From the NCBI GenBank assembly GCA_963796485.1, contig CAWCLV010000004.1, positions 806,001 to 870,000 of the forward strand: DNA of 64,000 bases, written 5' to 3'. The position numbers and the translations under genes were made by a program. This document shows, piece by piece, positions 41,557-49,311 of the stretch (positions are counted from its first letter, which is position 1; each line of letters starts with the position of its first letter). This stretch comes from CAWCDJ01 sp963796485 (GTDB lineage: Bacteria; Acidobacteriota; Terriglobia; Bryobacterales; Bryobacteraceae). The notes under the pieces were generated by a model. That model had not been told where the DNA came from. It was given only the letters and a program-made list of their open reading frames with translations, and ran no database searches.

Positions 41557-42140
41557 CGCAGTTCCTTGTACCGGTAGCAGGTGACGACGTGATCGTTGAC
41601 CATTCCCGTGGCCTGCATGAAAGCGTAACAAATGGTCGAACCGACGAACTTGAAGCCGCGGCGCGCCAGGTCTTTGCTCATCGCGTCCGATTCGGCGGTG
41701 CGCGCGGGAACGTCTTTGAGGCTATTCCGATGGTTCTGGAGCGGCTTACCGCCGGTGAACTGCCAGATGTAGGCGTCGAACGTGCCGTGCTCTTTCTGCA
41801 CGGCGAGGAATGCCTTGGCGTTGGCGACGGCGGCGGCGATCTTCAGCCGGTTGCGAACGATGCCTGCATCAAGCAGCAGGGCGGCGCACTTCTCGCCGTC
41901 ATAGCGCGCCACTTTGCGCGGGTCGAAACGGGAGAAGGCTTTCCGATAGTTCGGCCGTTTCCGCAGGATGGTGGACCAGCTCAAGCCGGCCTGCGCGCCT
42001 TCGAGAATGAGGAATTCAAACAGGGCGCGATCGTCGTGGGCCGGCACGCCCCATTCCTGGTCGTGGTAGGCAGCCATTTCCTCCGTGGAGGCCCAGCCGC
42101 AGCGGGTCAGAGTGGCGCGATCACTGGCACCGGGCGGCAT
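41553..42140 (-). CDS. tag: DNA-3-methyladenine glycosylase I
   Basis: A 195-residue Tag-family glycosylase that removes 3-methyladenine. It has the N-terminal RCGWAS segment, YHDQEWGVP, DRALFEFLILEGAQAGLSW with the catalytic-pocket Glu and Trp, and the C-terminal zinc site residues in NDHVVTCYRY. The zinc is bound by Cys and His residues of RCGW, YHDQEWG and NDHVVTC. It overlaps the ATL gene by GTGA and the upstream PDZ-like gene by 20 bp, so the start could alternatively lie a few codons later. Confidence 0.95.
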   Translation of the reverse strand: MPPGASDRATLTRCGWASTEEMAAYHDQEWGVPAHDDRALFEFLILEGAQAGLSWSTILRKRPNYRKAFSRFDPRKVARYDGEKCAALLLDAGIVRNRLKIAAAVANAKAFLAVQKEHGTFDAYIWQFTGGKPLQNHRNSLKDVPARTAESDAMSKDLARRGFKFVGSTICYAFMQATGMVNDHVVTCYRYKELR

Positions 42141-43311
42141 GCAGAAGTTCCTTGTCTATAGACAGGTCGTAACAGCCGGGGCCGTCGATCTTATCGAGCA
42201 TCAACCCGTTCCAGAAGAGCTGCGCACCCTGCGACCATGCCTCCGGCACGGTAATCCGCATCTCGGTGACCGTCCGGCTGATGATCTGGATCTGCTTCTC
42301 GCCGGGAAGGTATTGCGCCTGGACGCGCGCCGTGACGACCGCTTCCCGGCGCGGCAGAATGACGCGCGTCTCCACGCGCATGCGGTTTTGGCCGCGCTCC
42401 ACGGTGACCACGATCGGGCGCTCCTCGGTGTATTTCGCCATCATCAGCAAGTACAGTTTGGCGTTTTCGACCGGGCGGCCCTCGAGAGCCACAATTCGAT
42501 CGCCTACCTTTAACGGGCCGCTGTATTTGTCGGGCAGCGAAACCAGCAGGCCGGGGCCGGGATCCTTCGCGCTATACCCGAAGCCTCCCAGGTCGAGGGC
42601 TGCGCTCGAAGCGGCGGCAATTCTCGTGGAGGGCAGGACGTCATTGCGCTCGCCGGCGTCGAATTTGGTCATGCGGATCCAGTAGCAGCCCGCGAACGCC
42701 GGCGAATTCGTCTCGCAATCGATTTCGGTGGGGAATTCTTCGCGCGTATGCGATTGCAGCCAGGAGAGAATGGCCGCATCGGTGAAAGACTTGTCGGCCG
42801 CGCGCCATTCCACGTTGAGGCCGGCGTCTTTCAGCTTCGCGGCAAGCGACTGGTCCCCTTCGCCGTTGCCCACCCAGAGCACGGGCACGTCGCGGAAGTT
42901 CACGCCGAAGATGCGGCCGGTATCGATGGCCGGCTGGGGAGAGCCTTCGATCGCCACCGCCGCGGCCCAGAGGTCCGGCACGCGCGAAACCGTGTAGAAG
43001 ACCAGGGGCGAGGCGCCGCCGCGCCCCACGAGATAGACGCGCGACGGATCGATCTCGCCGGCCGCCTCCGCCTTGCGCACGGCATCGGCGACGGCCCGCG
43101 CGCGGGCGTCCGGATCGCCGGCGGCGGCGGGCGTGACGATGCGCCAGCCTGCGCTTTTCGCAAATGCCTCCCACTGCGGCGCATCGGCCGCATCGACCAG
43201 CGCAATCGCGGGCGCTTTCGCGGGAGCCTGGGCCGACACCAGTCCGCAGGCCAGCAGACTAATAATGCCGCAGGCGGGAACGGATCTTCTTCGCCAGCTT
43301 TTCAATTTCAT
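42121..43311 (-). CDS. Exported hydrolase-like protein with PDZ-like domain
   Basis: A 396-residue protein. The signal peptide (GIISLLACGLVSAQ) is followed by a degenerate alpha/beta-hydrolase-like part (about 35-180, RVYLVGRGGASPL, LWVGNGEGDQ) and a PDZ-like region (about 255-320, DPGPGLLVSLPDKY, LKVGDRIVALEGRPVEN). The hydrolase nucleophile motif (usually GXSXG) reads GRGGAS, so activity is doubtful. It may be a binding or scaffold protein. Its start overlaps the end of the upstream small exported protein gene by 53 bp, which is long and suggests its true start may be a little later. Confidence 0.7.
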   Translation of the reverse strand: MKLKSWRRRSVPACGIISLLACGLVSAQAPAKAPAIALVDAADAPQWEAFAKSAGWRIVTPAAAGDPDARARAVADAVRKAEAAGEIDPSRVYLVGRGGASPLVFYTVSRVPDLWAAAVAIEGSPQPAIDTGRIFGVNFRDVPVLWVGNGEGDQSLAAKLKDAGLNVEWRAADKSFTDAAILSWLQSHTREEFPTEIDCETNSPAFAGCYWIRMTKFDAGERNDVLPSTRIAAASSAALDLGGFGYSAKDPGPGLLVSLPDKYSGPLKVGDRIVALEGRPVENAKLYLLMMAKYTEERPIVVTVERGQNRMRVETRVILPRREAVVTARVQAQYLPGEKQIQIISRTVTEMRITVPEAWSQGAQLFWNGLMLDKIDGPGCYDLSIDKELLHAARCQ

Positions 43312-43600
43312 CCGTCTTCTTCAGGGTATCGAGGGAAAGAACGAACCGGTCGCTCTTTTCCAGGTCGGTCTGTAACTGCCGGGCAAGGTCGGCAAGCCGG
43401 GCAGAGTCCTTGAGGTTCTGCTCATACTCGGCCTTCAGGATCTCATCGCGCTGCAGCTTGCCATTCGGCAGTTCCACGTTGTTCTGGTTTTGATCCTCAT
43501 CCAGGCCCCCGCGTCCCTCGCCACCGCGTTGCGGGAATGCCAGAGAGACGGCGGCCGCCAAAGTCAACGCAAGCGCAAATTGCCCGAAACGTCGTTTCAT
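43259..43600 (-). CDS. Small exported coiled-coil protein
   Basis: 113 residues from the ATG at 43600. A signal peptide (FALALTLAAAVSLAFPQ) is followed by a Gly/Asp/Asn-rich linker and a strongly helical, charged segment (about 50-113, LKDSARLADLARQLQTDLEKS). It resembles acidobacterial periplasmic coiled-coil proteins of unknown function. Its end overlaps the start of the hydrolase-like gene. Confidence 0.7.
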   Translation of the reverse strand: MKRRFGQFALALTLAAAVSLAFPQRGGEGRGGLDEDQNQNNVELPNGKLQRDEILKAEYEQNLKDSARLADLARQLQTDLEKSDRFVLSLDTLKKTDEIEKLAKKIRSRLRHY

Positions 43601-43670
43601 GGCAGAACCTGCCCCTATGATAGCCAAGACGGAGGGGCGGCCGAATCGTCCTTGTTATCATGGAACAAAT

Positions 43671-44975
43671 ATGGAGGAAGTAAAGGTAGGAATCGTCGGC
43701 TTGGGCAACGTGGGCTCGGGGACGCTTGCCATTCTGGCGGAAAACGCTGATTCGATTGCGCTAAAGCTCGGATTCCGGCTGAAAGTGGCTGCCGTGTGCA
43801 GCCGCTCCGTCCAGAGCAGGCAGCTTCCGCCGGCTCTCGGCGACGTTTTCCGGACCACCGACTGGCGCGAAGTGGTGGCGCACCCCGACGTGCAGATCGT
43901 GGCCGAACTGGTAGGCGGCACTACCGTGGCGGCCGAGATTTTCGAGGCGGCGATCGCGCACCGGAAATCCGTGGTGACGGCGAACAAGGAACTGATGGCG
44001 TCCTGCGGACCGGAGATCTGGGATCGCGCCATCCGCGCGGGCATCAATCTTGCCATGGAAGCCAGCGTGTGCGGCGGGATTCCGATCCACGCGGTATTGC
44101 GCGAAGGGATCTCGGGTGACCGCCTGATTGCGCTCTATGGCATCCTGAACGGCACCTGCAATTACATCCTCACCGAAATGGAAAAGCGGCACCTGCCGCT
44201 TGATGCGCTCATCGAGGAATCGCAGAAACTGGGCTACGCGGAGGCCGACCCCAGCGCCGATATCGACGGCTACGACGCGCGGTCAAAGCTGGTGCTGCTG
44301 GCGGCCCTCGCCTTCGGCGAGAAGATCACGCCTTCGGACATCTTCATGGAGGGCATCCGCCGCATCTCTCCGCTCGACTTCCAGTATGCGCGGCAGCTGA
44401 ACCACACCATCCGCCTGATTTGCGGCGCGCGGAAAGTGCAGAACGGTCTGATCCTCTTCGTGCGGCCGGCGCTGATTCCCACGTCCACTATCCTGGCCGG
44501 TGTGCAGGGACCGTACAACGCCGTGTGGGTGAAGGGCCAGTACGGGGAAGACACCTTTTACTACGGCTGGGGCGCGGGAGCGCACCCCACGGGCGTGGCC
44601 GTGGTCAGCGACCTGATGCGGGTGGCGCGGGAGATCCGGAGCGGCAGCCCCGAGCGCGTTTCGCCGTTCGCCCACGAGCGGCTCGGCGAGTACCGGCCGG
44701 TTTCGGTGACCCTGCAAAAGCGCGCCTACTACCTGCGCTTCCGAGTGTCGGACCGCCCGGGCATTATCGCCAAGCTGGCGGGGGTCCTGGCAAGCAAGAA
44801 CATCAGCCTGGAAGCCGTCCTGCAGGAGCCGTGCACCACCAAGCACGACCTGCCGTTCGTCATCACGGTGGAGCCGACTTCCGAACAGTCGATCCGGGAT
44901 GCCGTGGAGGAAATGGCGCAACTGGACTTCCTGCTGGAGACGCCACTGGCACTGCCGATGGAAACCGCTTTATGA
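43671..44975 (+). CDS. hom: Homoserine dehydrogenase
   Basis: A 434-residue enzyme of the aspartate pathway, reducing aspartate semialdehyde to homoserine (threonine, methionine and isoleucine synthesis). NAD(P) binding motif VGIVGLGNVGSGT at the start, TANKELM, the catalytic region GILNGTCNYILTEM and EADPSADIDGYDARSKL. The C-terminus (about 350-430) is an ACT domain (FRVSDRPGIIAKLAG) for feedback control. The ATG at 43671 was chosen; an upstream in-frame Met lacks conservation. Its stop overlaps the start of the methyltransferase (ATGA). Confidence 0.97.
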   Translation: MEEVKVGIVGLGNVGSGTLAILAENADSIALKLGFRLKVAAVCSRSVQSRQLPPALGDVFRTTDWREVVAHPDVQIVAELVGGTTVAAEIFEAAIAHRKSVVTANKELMASCGPEIWDRAIRAGINLAMEASVCGGIPIHAVLREGISGDRLIALYGILNGTCNYILTEMEKRHLPLDALIEESQKLGYAEADPSADIDGYDARSKLVLLAALAFGEKITPSDIFMEGIRRISPLDFQYARQLNHTIRLICGARKVQNGLILFVRPALIPTSTILAGVQGPYNAVWVKGQYGEDTFYYGWGAGAHPTGVAVVSDLMRVAREIRSGSPERVSPFAHERLGEYRPVSVTLQKRAYYLRFRVSDRPGIIAKLAGVLASKNISLEAVLQEPCTTKHDLPFVITVEPTSEQSIRDAVEEMAQLDFLLETPLALPMETAL

Positions 44976-45643
44976 AGTTGGCTGCCGCGCTTGCGGCGCT
45001 GGCGCTGGCCGGGGCACTCTCCGCACAGGTTGCGGTGCAGGCAAACTCCGGCTACCGCACGGAGCAGCAGCGGCAGGCCGTGGCCCGGGGACTGGGCAAC
45101 CCCGAACGCGACGAAATCCAGCGGCCCATGGAACTCGTCCGCACCATGGGGATCGGGAAAGGAATGACGGTGGCCGATGTCGGCACCGGGATCGGCTACA
45201 TGCTGCCGTTCCTGAGCCGTGCGGTCGGCCTCGAGGGCAAGGTCGTCGCGGAAGATATCTTCGACGATTTCCTGACCGCGGCCCGGCAGCGCGTGGAGAA
45301 CCAGAAGCTGCAAAACGTCACGTTCGTGAAAGGTACTCCGAATGACCCCGGTCTGCCCGAAGGGCAAATGGATACAGTCCTGGCACTCGATGTGTACCAT
45401 CATTTCGATTATCCGGACAAAATGCTGGCGGCCATCCATCGATCGCTGAAGACCGATGGCAAACTGATAATCGTGGAGTATTACAAGCGGCCCGACGCGA
45501 TGCCGAACGGGATGGCCATGACGCACATCCGGCTGGATATGCCGGACGTCATCAAAGAGGTGGAAGCCAACCGTTTTCACCTGGTCATGGAGAAAGAGAC
45601 GATCAGAAATTCCCAGTATCTGCTGATGCTGGAGAAACGCTAG
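44972..45643 (+). CDS. Exported class I SAM methyltransferase
   Basis: 223 residues. The first 18 form a signal peptide (MKLAAALAALALAGALSA), then a Rossmann methyltransferase fold: VADVGTGIGYMLPFL (SAM motif I), VVAEDIF, and the motif VLALDVYHHFDYPDKML. Methyltransferases use SAM, a cytoplasmic cofactor, so an apparent signal peptide is odd; the N-terminal segment may instead be a membrane anchor. A second protein of the same type, also with a signal peptide, lies at 53627-54313. It overlaps hom by ATGA. Confidence 0.85.
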   Translation: MKLAAALAALALAGALSAQVAVQANSGYRTEQQRQAVARGLGNPERDEIQRPMELVRTMGIGKGMTVADVGTGIGYMLPFLSRAVGLEGKVVAEDIFDDFLTAARQRVENQKLQNVTFVKGTPNDPGLPEGQMDTVLALDVYHHFDYPDKMLAAIHRSLKTDGKLIIVEYYKRPDAMPNGMAMTHIRLDMPDVIKEVEANRFHLVMEKETIRNSQYLLMLEKR

Positions 45644-45651
45644 GTTTTCAC

Positions 45652-46380
45652 ATGCAGAAGGTTTTTCGATACGCATTGCACGCGCTGATGCCGATGGCTT
45701 TGTTGCTGCCCCTCGGCGCGCAGGAGCCCGGGATCAGCAAACAGCAGGCGGATGAGATCATCAACGAGCTCCGCCAGATCCGCCAGTTGCTGGAAAAGCA
45801 GGCCAAGCCGGCGCCCGCGCAGGAACAGCCCACCGAGGCGAAGCTGAAGCTGGAGGGGGGCGAGATGCTCGGTTCCAAGGATGCGCCGCTGACAATGGTG
45901 GAGTTTACCGACTACCAGTGCCCGTTCTGCCAGCGCTTTTACCTCACCACGTTTCCCGAACTGAAGAAGGACTATATCGATACCGGGAAGCTCCGGTTCT
46001 ATAGCCGCGACATGCCGCTCGATTTCCACGCCAACGCGATGCGCGCGGCGCAGGCGGCCCGCTGCGCAGCCGACCAGAAGCAGTTCTGGACGCTCCGCGA
46101 CATCATGGCCAAGAACCCCGACAAGCTGGATATGGCCAGCCTGGTCGGCGATGCCACCGAATTGAAGATGGACATCCCGTCGTTCCGCACCTGCGTGGAA
46201 AGCGGGAAGTACAAGAACGAGGTTCAGAGCAACGTGATGGAAGCGATGAAACTCGGGGCGACCGGGACGCCATCGTTCATCGTCGGCAGGAGCACGCCGG
46301 AAGGGGTGGATGGCGAGTTGATGATCGGCGCCATGCCCTACGGCATGTTCGACGAGAAGCTGAAATCCCTCTCGAAATAG
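45652..46380 (+). CDS. DsbA-like thioredoxin-fold protein
   Basis: A 242-residue exported thioredoxin-fold protein. A signal peptide (HALMPMALLLPLGAQ) precedes a helical linker (25-65) and a thioredoxin domain with catalytic CPFC in FTDYQCPFCQRFY. The insertion with helices (about 120-180) and the cis-proline loop GTPSFIVG match the DsbA/DsbC-G-like group. It probably oxidises or isomerises disulfides in the periplasm. It follows the methyltransferase after 8 bp on the same strand. Confidence 0.9.
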   Translation: MQKVFRYALHALMPMALLLPLGAQEPGISKQQADEIINELRQIRQLLEKQAKPAPAQEQPTEAKLKLEGGEMLGSKDAPLTMVEFTDYQCPFCQRFYLTTFPELKKDYIDTGKLRFYSRDMPLDFHANAMRAAQAARCAADQKQFWTLRDIMAKNPDKLDMASLVGDATELKMDIPSFRTCVESGKYKNEVQSNVMEAMKLGATGTPSFIVGRSTPEGVDGELMIGAMPYGMFDEKLKSLSK

Positions 46381-46383
46381 TCC

Positions 46384-46893
46384 TCAGCGCGCGGCGAGGT
46401 CTTCGAGGAAGATGCGCCGCGCCTCCTTGTAATCCGCGGACAACATCGGACCGAGCGTGCCATACCGTTCCGTGATGGCGCGCTCCTCCGCGAATGTTCT
46501 GTCCACTTCACGGAAAGCCAAAAGGCACGCTTCCGCCAGCTCGCTGGAATAGATTTCGGCCGCATCGAGTAACTGGTTCGTGCGGCTGAGGATCTTCTCC
46601 GCCGCCTGCACGCGCGCCGGCGCATCGGCGACGATCCCGGGCGCCTCGTGAAGTTCGAGATGCGGCCCGAACGCCCGAACCAGCGCGGTCCACCGGTCGA
46701 GGACGATCAGAGCACCGTAGCGGTGGGTGTCGAGCGTCATTTCGTACGCGAAGGCGCGCCCTTTGCCCTGCCCCTCAAGCCGGCGCAACGCCACCGCCGC
46801 GGCGTTCAACTCGCCCGAAATCGAATCGACAAACGCGGCGGCGCAGCCCAGAAACTGCTGCCCGGAAATACTGGGAAAACGGGTGATGCGCAA
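46384..46893 (-). CDS. Hypothetical helical protein
   Basis: 169 residues from a TTG start at 46893, 4 bp after the stop of the gene upstream (46898). The sequence is helix-rich with no hydrophobic segment (FVDSISGELNAAAVALRRLEG, then KILSRTNQLLDAAEIYSSELAEAC). No family was recognised; the repeated Ala/Leu/Arg helix pattern resembles DUF-type proteins in other Acidobacteria. It is convergent with the DsbA-like gene (3-bp gap). Confidence 0.6.
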   Translation of the reverse strand: MRITRFPSISGQQFLGCAAAFVDSISGELNAAAVALRRLEGQGKGRAFAYEMTLDTHRYGALIVLDRWTALVRAFGPHLELHEAPGIVADAPARVQAAEKILSRTNQLLDAAEIYSSELAEACLLAFREVDRTFAEERAITERYGTLGPMLSADYKEARRIFLEDLAAR

Positions 46894-46897
46894 GGGA

Positions 46898-47176
46898 TCA
46901 GGCCAGGTGGTCGCCGAGCACGCGCTCGACTTCCTGCGGGTCCACGTGTTCGCCGCCATTGAGCCGCGCCAGCAAGGAGGTGATGATCTCCTTGGCTTCA
47001 TCCTTCCGGAAGTTCTTGATGAAGCCGTCGAAGAAATGCTCGCCGGCCATGGCGTGGTTAATCTCGGATTCCTTGTTGTGGTCCTGCAGCTCGGTGAAAT
47101 AGACGACGCGATACTTTCCGGTGTACTCGGTTTCCCGGTAGATCTCGAACATCACCTTGTCGGCTTCGAAAAGCAT
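46898..47176 (-). CDS. Small conserved-looking hypothetical protein
   Basis: 92 residues, ATG start at 47176, directly followed by the helical protein gene. Composition is hydrophilic and helical (TELQDHNKESEINHAM, FFDGFIKNFRKDEAKEI), with a repeated acidic end. Probably cytoplasmic; no catalytic motif is visible. The two genes look co-transcribed. Confidence 0.65.
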   Translation of the reverse strand: MLFEADKVMFEIYRETEYTGKYRVVYFTELQDHNKESEINHAMAGEHFFDGFIKNFRKDEAKEIITSLLARLNGGEHVDPQEVERVLGDHLA

Positions 47177-47205
47177 AGTTTTTATATTGCCACAAGGAGG
47201 ATTAT

Positions 47206-47291
47206 GGTGCGGATGAGAGGACTTGAACCTCCACTCCCTTGCGAGAACTAGAACCTGAATCTAGCGCGTCTGCCAATTCCGCCACATCCGC
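47206..47291 (-). tRNA. tRNA-Leu (anticodon CAG)
   Basis: 86 nt including CCA, read on the reverse strand. The acceptor stem GCGGATG pairs with CATCCGC, followed by A and CCA. The anticodon loop TTCAGGT is flanked by CTAGA and TCTAG stems, giving CAG. A long variable arm (GTTCTCGCAAGGGAG) confirms a class II tRNA-Leu. T-arm GGAGGTTCAAGTCCTC is normal. Confidence 0.93.
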
Positions 47292-47668
47292 ACAATCGGG
47301 GGCGATTCCATTGTTCCAAACCCCGGGGTGCGGAGTCAAATACAATACGATTTTGGCTATCGGACACCGCTTCGCCGCAGTTGCCGCCCCGTGCTTCACG
47401 ACCGCCGGTTTTCAGGCCCAGGCGCCCGCCACGCTCGGCAATCCGCTGCTTCCTTCGGGGCCCGACCCCTGGCGTGCCCCTTGGACACAGAGCCGCGCGC
47501 GTAAGCAAGCGGGCGGGGTAGCGGCGGAGTAGCCCGCTCCCTCACGGTCGCGGCTCTATGTGAGGAGGGCGCATATAACCGCGCCAGGTCCCGGCGCCGC
47601 GGCATGAAACGCGATCCCGGCGGCACGCTCGTCGGCCGCCCCTCCCGGCGTGAATTGGCGGACGGCGT
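47292..47668. repeat. Gene-free region with a palindromic dispersed-repeat-like element
   Basis: 377 bp with no convincing gene. An imperfect palindrome spans 47489-47557: AGAGCCGCG on the left matches CGCGGCTCT on the right, with internal complementary parts CAAGCGGGC and GCCCGCTCC. Its GAGCCGCG motif also occurs at about 11508. It resembles the REP-like repeats of Solibacter genomes. The remainder is GC-rich and shows nothing else clear. Confidence 0.55.
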
Positions 47669-47872
47669 TCAGTGCATCGTGGATGCGATGATCCAGCAGA
47701 GTCCGAGTGCCACGGCCCCGGCCACAATCGCGGCGGCCACGTTCTTCTCCACTACGATCTGCTTCCAGAGGTCGAACGGGAAGAGCCGCGAAACGATCGA
47801 GAAGGCCACGCCGAAGACGATGAGGCCGAGGGCGGCGAAAATCACGGCGTTCAGAAGGGGGAAATCGGTCAT
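47669..47872 (-). CDS. DUF350 family small membrane protein
   Basis: 67 residues, ATG at 47872, overlapping the hypB stop by 4 bp. Two hydrophobic helices (LNAVIFAALGLIVFGVAF and NVAAAIVAGAVALGLCWII) flank a basic loop (FPFDLWKQIVVEK), matching the DUF350 (PF03994) repeat. Function unknown; DUF350 proteins are often linked to metal or stress genes. It appears to be the third gene of a hypA-hypB unit. Confidence 0.82.
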   Translation of the reverse strand: MTDFPLLNAVIFAALGLIVFGVAFSIVSRLFPFDLWKQIVVEKNVAAAIVAGAVALGLCWIIASTMH

Positions 47873-48510
47873 AAACGTTGGGTCAGCCAGGCGCACCAGC
47901 AGTCGAGGCCTTCGCCGGTGGTGCAGGAGACCTTGAGAATTTCGATTTCGGGCTGCACGCGCCGGGCGTTCTCGCAGGCCAGGTCGGCCTGAAAGGGGAC
48001 GTACGGCAACAGGTCGATCTTGTTCAGGACCATGACGTCGGCGTGGTGGAAGGTGGCGGGATATTTCAGCGGCTTGTCCTCGCCTTCGGTGACGCTCAAC
48101 AGGACGGCCCGCGCTTCCTCGCCCAGGTCATAGCTCGTGGGGCACACGAGGTTGCCGACATTCTCCACGAAGAGAATTTCAAGACCCTCCAGGTCCCAAC
48201 CCTCCAGGCCGCGAACGACCATGCGGGCATCCAGGTGGCACGCTCCGCCGGTAGTGATCTGACGCACGGGAAACCCGAAGCGGGCCAGGCGGCGGGCGTC
48301 GTTGTCGGTTTGGATATCGCCGGTCAGGACGGCCACGCGCCGCGAGGGGTCGAACCCCGCGAGGGTGCGTTCGAGCAGCGCGGTCTTGCCGGATCCGGGC
48401 GAGCTGATGAGATTGACGCAGAGCGTGCCCTGGGCCGTGAACCTCTCACGCAGCCCGGCGGCGATCCGATCGTTTTCGTTGAGCACCTTACGTTCCAGCG
48501 GCACGCGCAT
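47869..48510 (-). CDS. hypB: Hydrogenase/urease nickel-incorporation GTPase HypB
   Basis: A 213-residue GTPase of the SIMIBI group that delivers nickel to [NiFe]-hydrogenase. The Walker A motif SSPGSGKTALL is at about 36, VLTGDIQTDNDA and TTGGACHLDARM (metal-site Cys and His) follow, then ENVGNLVCPTSYDLGE and the guanine-specificity motif NKIDLL. The His-rich N-terminal storage tail of some HypBs is absent. Its start overlaps the hypA stop. No hydrogenase or urease genes occur in the window. Confidence 0.95.
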   Translation of the reverse strand: MRVPLERKVLNENDRIAAGLRERFTAQGTLCVNLISSPGSGKTALLERTLAGFDPSRRVAVLTGDIQTDNDARRLARFGFPVRQITTGGACHLDARMVVRGLEGWDLEGLEILFVENVGNLVCPTSYDLGEEARAVLLSVTEGEDKPLKYPATFHHADVMVLNKIDLLPYVPFQADLACENARRVQPEIEILKVSCTTGEGLDCWCAWLTQRL

Positions 48511-48857
48511 CAGGGTTCCTCCAATTCGAGGTACGACAATTCCATTTCATCACCACCGGCGGCTTCCGTGTCGGCCGACTGGCAGGCGGAACATGCCGGG
48601 TTCCAATTCTCGACGCGAAACTCGGATCCGCATGCCCGGCAGCGGCGGGTCCAGTGGAGAGTCTCGATCTCGAAGGTGAGGGCTTCCAGGTCGGTCTCGA
48701 AGATCAGGGCTTCCAGGCAGAACCGCAGCGAATCGGGTTCCACGCCCGAGAGCTCGCCAATGCGCAACCCGGCGCGGAGAGGTTTGGCGCCGGGCCGGGC
48801 CGCCGTCTCCGACCGGACGGCATCGAGGACGGCAGCGGCGATGCTCATCTCGTGCAA
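48510..48857 (-). CDS. hypA: Nickel metallochaperone HypA
   Basis: 115 residues. The nickel site is the N-terminal MHEMS (His2, Glu3). The zinc site consists of CRACGSEF and CSACQSA at about 73-93. It hands nickel to HypB for [NiFe]-hydrogenase maturation. It is coupled to hypB by an overlapping stop and start. tRNA-Gly lies divergently 60 bp upstream. Confidence 0.95.
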   Translation of the reverse strand: MHEMSIAAAVLDAVRSETAARPGAKPLRAGLRIGELSGVEPDSLRFCLEALIFETDLEALTFEIETLHWTRRCRACGSEFRVENWNPACSACQSADTEAAGGDEMELSYLELEEP

Positions 48858-48917
48858 TCTTCAATGTAAGGGGATTGCACCCGGTACGGCAACCGCTGGT
48901 ACAATGAATTGGAACCG

Positions 48918-48992
48918 GCGGGAGTAACTCAGTGGTAGAGTCACAGCCTTCCAAGCTGTTGGTCGCGGGTTCGATCCCCGTCTCCCGCTCCA
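48918..48992 (+). tRNA. tRNA-Gly (anticodon TCC), attachment target
   Basis: 75 nt including encoded CCA. The acceptor stem GCGGGAG pairs with CTCCCGC, T precedes CCA. The anticodon stem ACAGC/GCTGT encloses loop CTTCCAA, giving TCC for GGA codons. T-arm is GCGGGTTCGATCCCCGT. Its 3' part, from 48963, is duplicated downstream at 53590, so the tRNA appears to have served as an integration site that was regenerated by the incoming DNA. Confidence 0.95.
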
Positions 48993-49006
48993 TCCCCTTT
49001 CATTCC
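48963..49006 (+). repeat. Attachment-site-like repeat, left copy (tRNA-Gly 3' end)
   Basis: 44-bp direct repeat comprising the last 30 bases of tRNA-Gly (from TCGCGGGTTCGATCC through CCA) plus 14 bp. The second copy is at 53590-53633 with a single difference (CATCC against CATCG). Length, position at a tRNA 3' end and orientation are those of integrase att sites. Confidence 0.85.
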
Positions 49007-49266
49007 AATTGGATACGCTCGAAGCTGCGATCATCGTTTTCGCACCCCGGCGCCTCGACCACTTCAGATGCAAGCCCCGTTGCGGCCTCGATTTTCTGAT
49101 CGAGGTCGCTGACCGCGTTGGCTTTGCGCGATAGACTTGCATTCGTTCTGACCAGCAGCAGATCATCGAACCTCTCACCCATGCTGCACGATACGATTCC
49201 GACAGGAGAGTTGACTCTTGACGGAGCGCCCGGCAATTCGTCGTGCGATTGAGCAACGAAGGTCAC
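49000..49266 (-). CDS. Possible small protein or gene remnant inside the element
   Basis: An 88-codon frame from GTG 49266, or 60 codons from ATG 49182 (MGERFDDLLLVRT). The latter part (SRKANAVSDLDQKIEAATG) is helical and reads like real protein, loosely reminiscent of the second half of a nucleotidyltransferase-like domain, but no motif can be fixed. It ends inside the repeat downstream of tRNA-Gly. Probably a truncated gene. Confidence 0.3.
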   Translation of the reverse strand: MTFVAQSHDELPGAPSRVNSPVGIVSCSMGERFDDLLLVRTNASLSRKANAVSDLDQKIEAATGLASEVVEAPGCENDDRSFERIQLE

Positions 49267-49311
49267 ACTGGCGCGGCGAGACTGCGCCGACCGTTAAACT
49301 ATGCGTTGACC

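Noticed and set aside
47489..47557. CRISPR repeat
   Set aside because: Single palindrome without spacers or repeated units; no cas gene.
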